Below are positions 5,594 to 5,761 of a DNA stretch of 5,761 nucleotides, one piece after another. The position numbers and the translations under genes are program-made. Origin of the DNA: Anaerolineales bacterium (lineage in GTDB: Bacteria > Chloroflexota > Anaerolineae > Promineifilales > Promineifilaceae); the NCBI GenBank assembly GCA_020432595.1, contig JAGQGA010000376.1, positions 1 to 5,761 on the forward strand, written 5' to 3'. The stretch's first letter is position 1; every line of letters starts with the position of its first letter. Below the pieces are notes generated by a model that saw nothing but the letters and a program-made list of their open reading frames with translations, searched no databases and was not told the origin of the DNA.

Positions 5594-5653
5594 GTGATGG
5601 CTAGTCACCCACAGAAGTAGAAAAACCACCAGGGCGCGGCACAAACCGCGCCC
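5556..5653 (+). promoter_or_regulatory. Putative phenylalanine transcription attenuator: alternative RNA pairings
   Basis: Three pairings fit the classical scheme. First, a hairpin CUCUGGCG-UCG-CGCUAGAG (5557-5575, extendable by a U-G pair) lies 7-8 nt after the last Phe codon. Second, GUCGCGCU (5564-5571), which overlaps that hairpin's loop and 3' arm, can pair for 8 bp (two of them G-U) with GGCGCGGC (5633-5640), the 5' arm of the terminator. Third, the terminator hairpin itself. A ribosome stalled at the last Phe codons would cover the first hairpin's 5' arm and free the middle strand to block the terminator. A further stem, UUCUGCUU (5584-5591) with AAGUAGAA (5615-5622), lies between. The pairings were worked out by hand, without energy calculation. 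Confidence 0.6.
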
Positions 5654-5658
5654 TTTTT
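5631..5658 (+). terminator. Strong intrinsic terminator (attenuator)
   Basis: AGGGCGCGG (5631-5639) pairs perfectly with CCGCGCCCT (5646-5654) around a 6-nt CACAAA loop, and TTTTTGTTTGTT follows. It lies about 135 nt after the predicted transcription start and about 100 nt before the next gene's ATG, so it sits where a leader attenuator would be. Confidence 0.9.
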
Positions 5659-5704
5659 GTTTGTTACCATGCGACACCCGTTGCAAGAGACCGCAGGAGC
5701 AATC

Positions 5705-5731
5705 AATCCTGCCAATCCTGTAAATCCTATA
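5705..5731. repeat. Three 9-bp tandem repeats
   Basis: AATCCTGCC, AATCCTGTA and AATCCTATA follow one another directly, all starting AATCCT, and run into a tract of nine A residues. The array lies between the attenuator terminator and the ribosome binding site at the right edge. No function is evident. Confidence 0.75.
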
Positions 5732-5747
5732 AAAAAAAACGCCTTTT

Positions 5748-5761
5748 AGGAAGTGACGATG
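5748..5761 (+). promoter_or_regulatory. Ribosome binding site and start codon of the gene beyond the right edge
   Basis: AGGA (5748-5751) lies 7 nt before an ATG at 5759-5761, the last bases of the window. An in-frame GTG at 5753 is a less well-spaced alternative. This would be the gene controlled by the leader. Its product is not visible; a phenylalanine-related function (pheST, pheA or an aromatic-pathway gene) is a prediction only. Confidence 0.5.

Noticed and set aside
5498..5658. The promoter-to-terminator unit as a free noncoding RNA (6S or SRP RNA)
   Set aside because: The size of about 160 nt would fit, but neither the SRP tetraloop region nor a 6S-like open central bubble was recognised, and the Phe-rich frame with alternative pairings explains the layout better. 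It is not excluded.
5669..5749. 26-codon ATG frame between the attenuator terminator and the right-edge start
   Set aside because: It has no ribosome binding site, lies after a strong terminator and is largely made of the 9-bp tandem repeat; no coding signal beyond being open.

Overview
The window looks like a chromosomal stretch from a bacterium of moderate to slightly GC-rich composition, most probably a member of the Chloroflexota (Anaerolineae-like). That assignment is inference, based on the overall style of the genes, short intergenic GATTAC-type repeats and leaderless-looking starts; nothing in the window is a taxonomic marker by itself. All full-length genes lie on the minus strand, so they are read from high to low coordinates.

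Right edge (about 5340-5761): a compact divergent control region. A near-consensus promoter (TTGACA, 16 nt, TATAAT) points left to rpmF. A second (TTGACA, 17 nt, TACTAT) points right. The rightward transcript appears to start at or next to an ATG that opens a 31-codon reading frame with five Phe (TTT) codons within eight codons. A hairpin, a competing pairing and a strong intrinsic terminator follow, and then a ribosome binding site and ATG at the last three bases. This has the architecture of a ribosome-mediated phenylalanine attenuator, and it is the most interesting object in the window. The regulated gene lies outside.

Middle (5210 down to 3313): rpmF (ribosomal protein bL32), an intrinsic terminator, then fabD and fabG overlapping by GTGA. 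This is a reduced version of the common rpmF-(plsX-fabH)-fabD-fabG cluster and joins ribosome supply to fatty acid synthesis initiation and elongation. A repeat-rich hairpin element separates it from the next unit.

Left (3127 down to 1): a second unit with its own promoter. It holds an Asp23/Gls24 (YqhY-like) protein, nusB, a Nudix-fold protein whose catalytic box is degenerate, and an RluA-family pseudouridine synthase. After an 81-nt gap come a class I glutamine amidotransferase-like protein and, overlapping by ATGA, the N-terminus of a membrane-anchored protein cut by the window edge.

Overlaid on the coding regions is a 10-bp palindrome, AACGGCCGTT, present in eight exact copies in four genes and three reading frames. 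It is reminiscent of the HIP1 palindrome of cyanobacteria.
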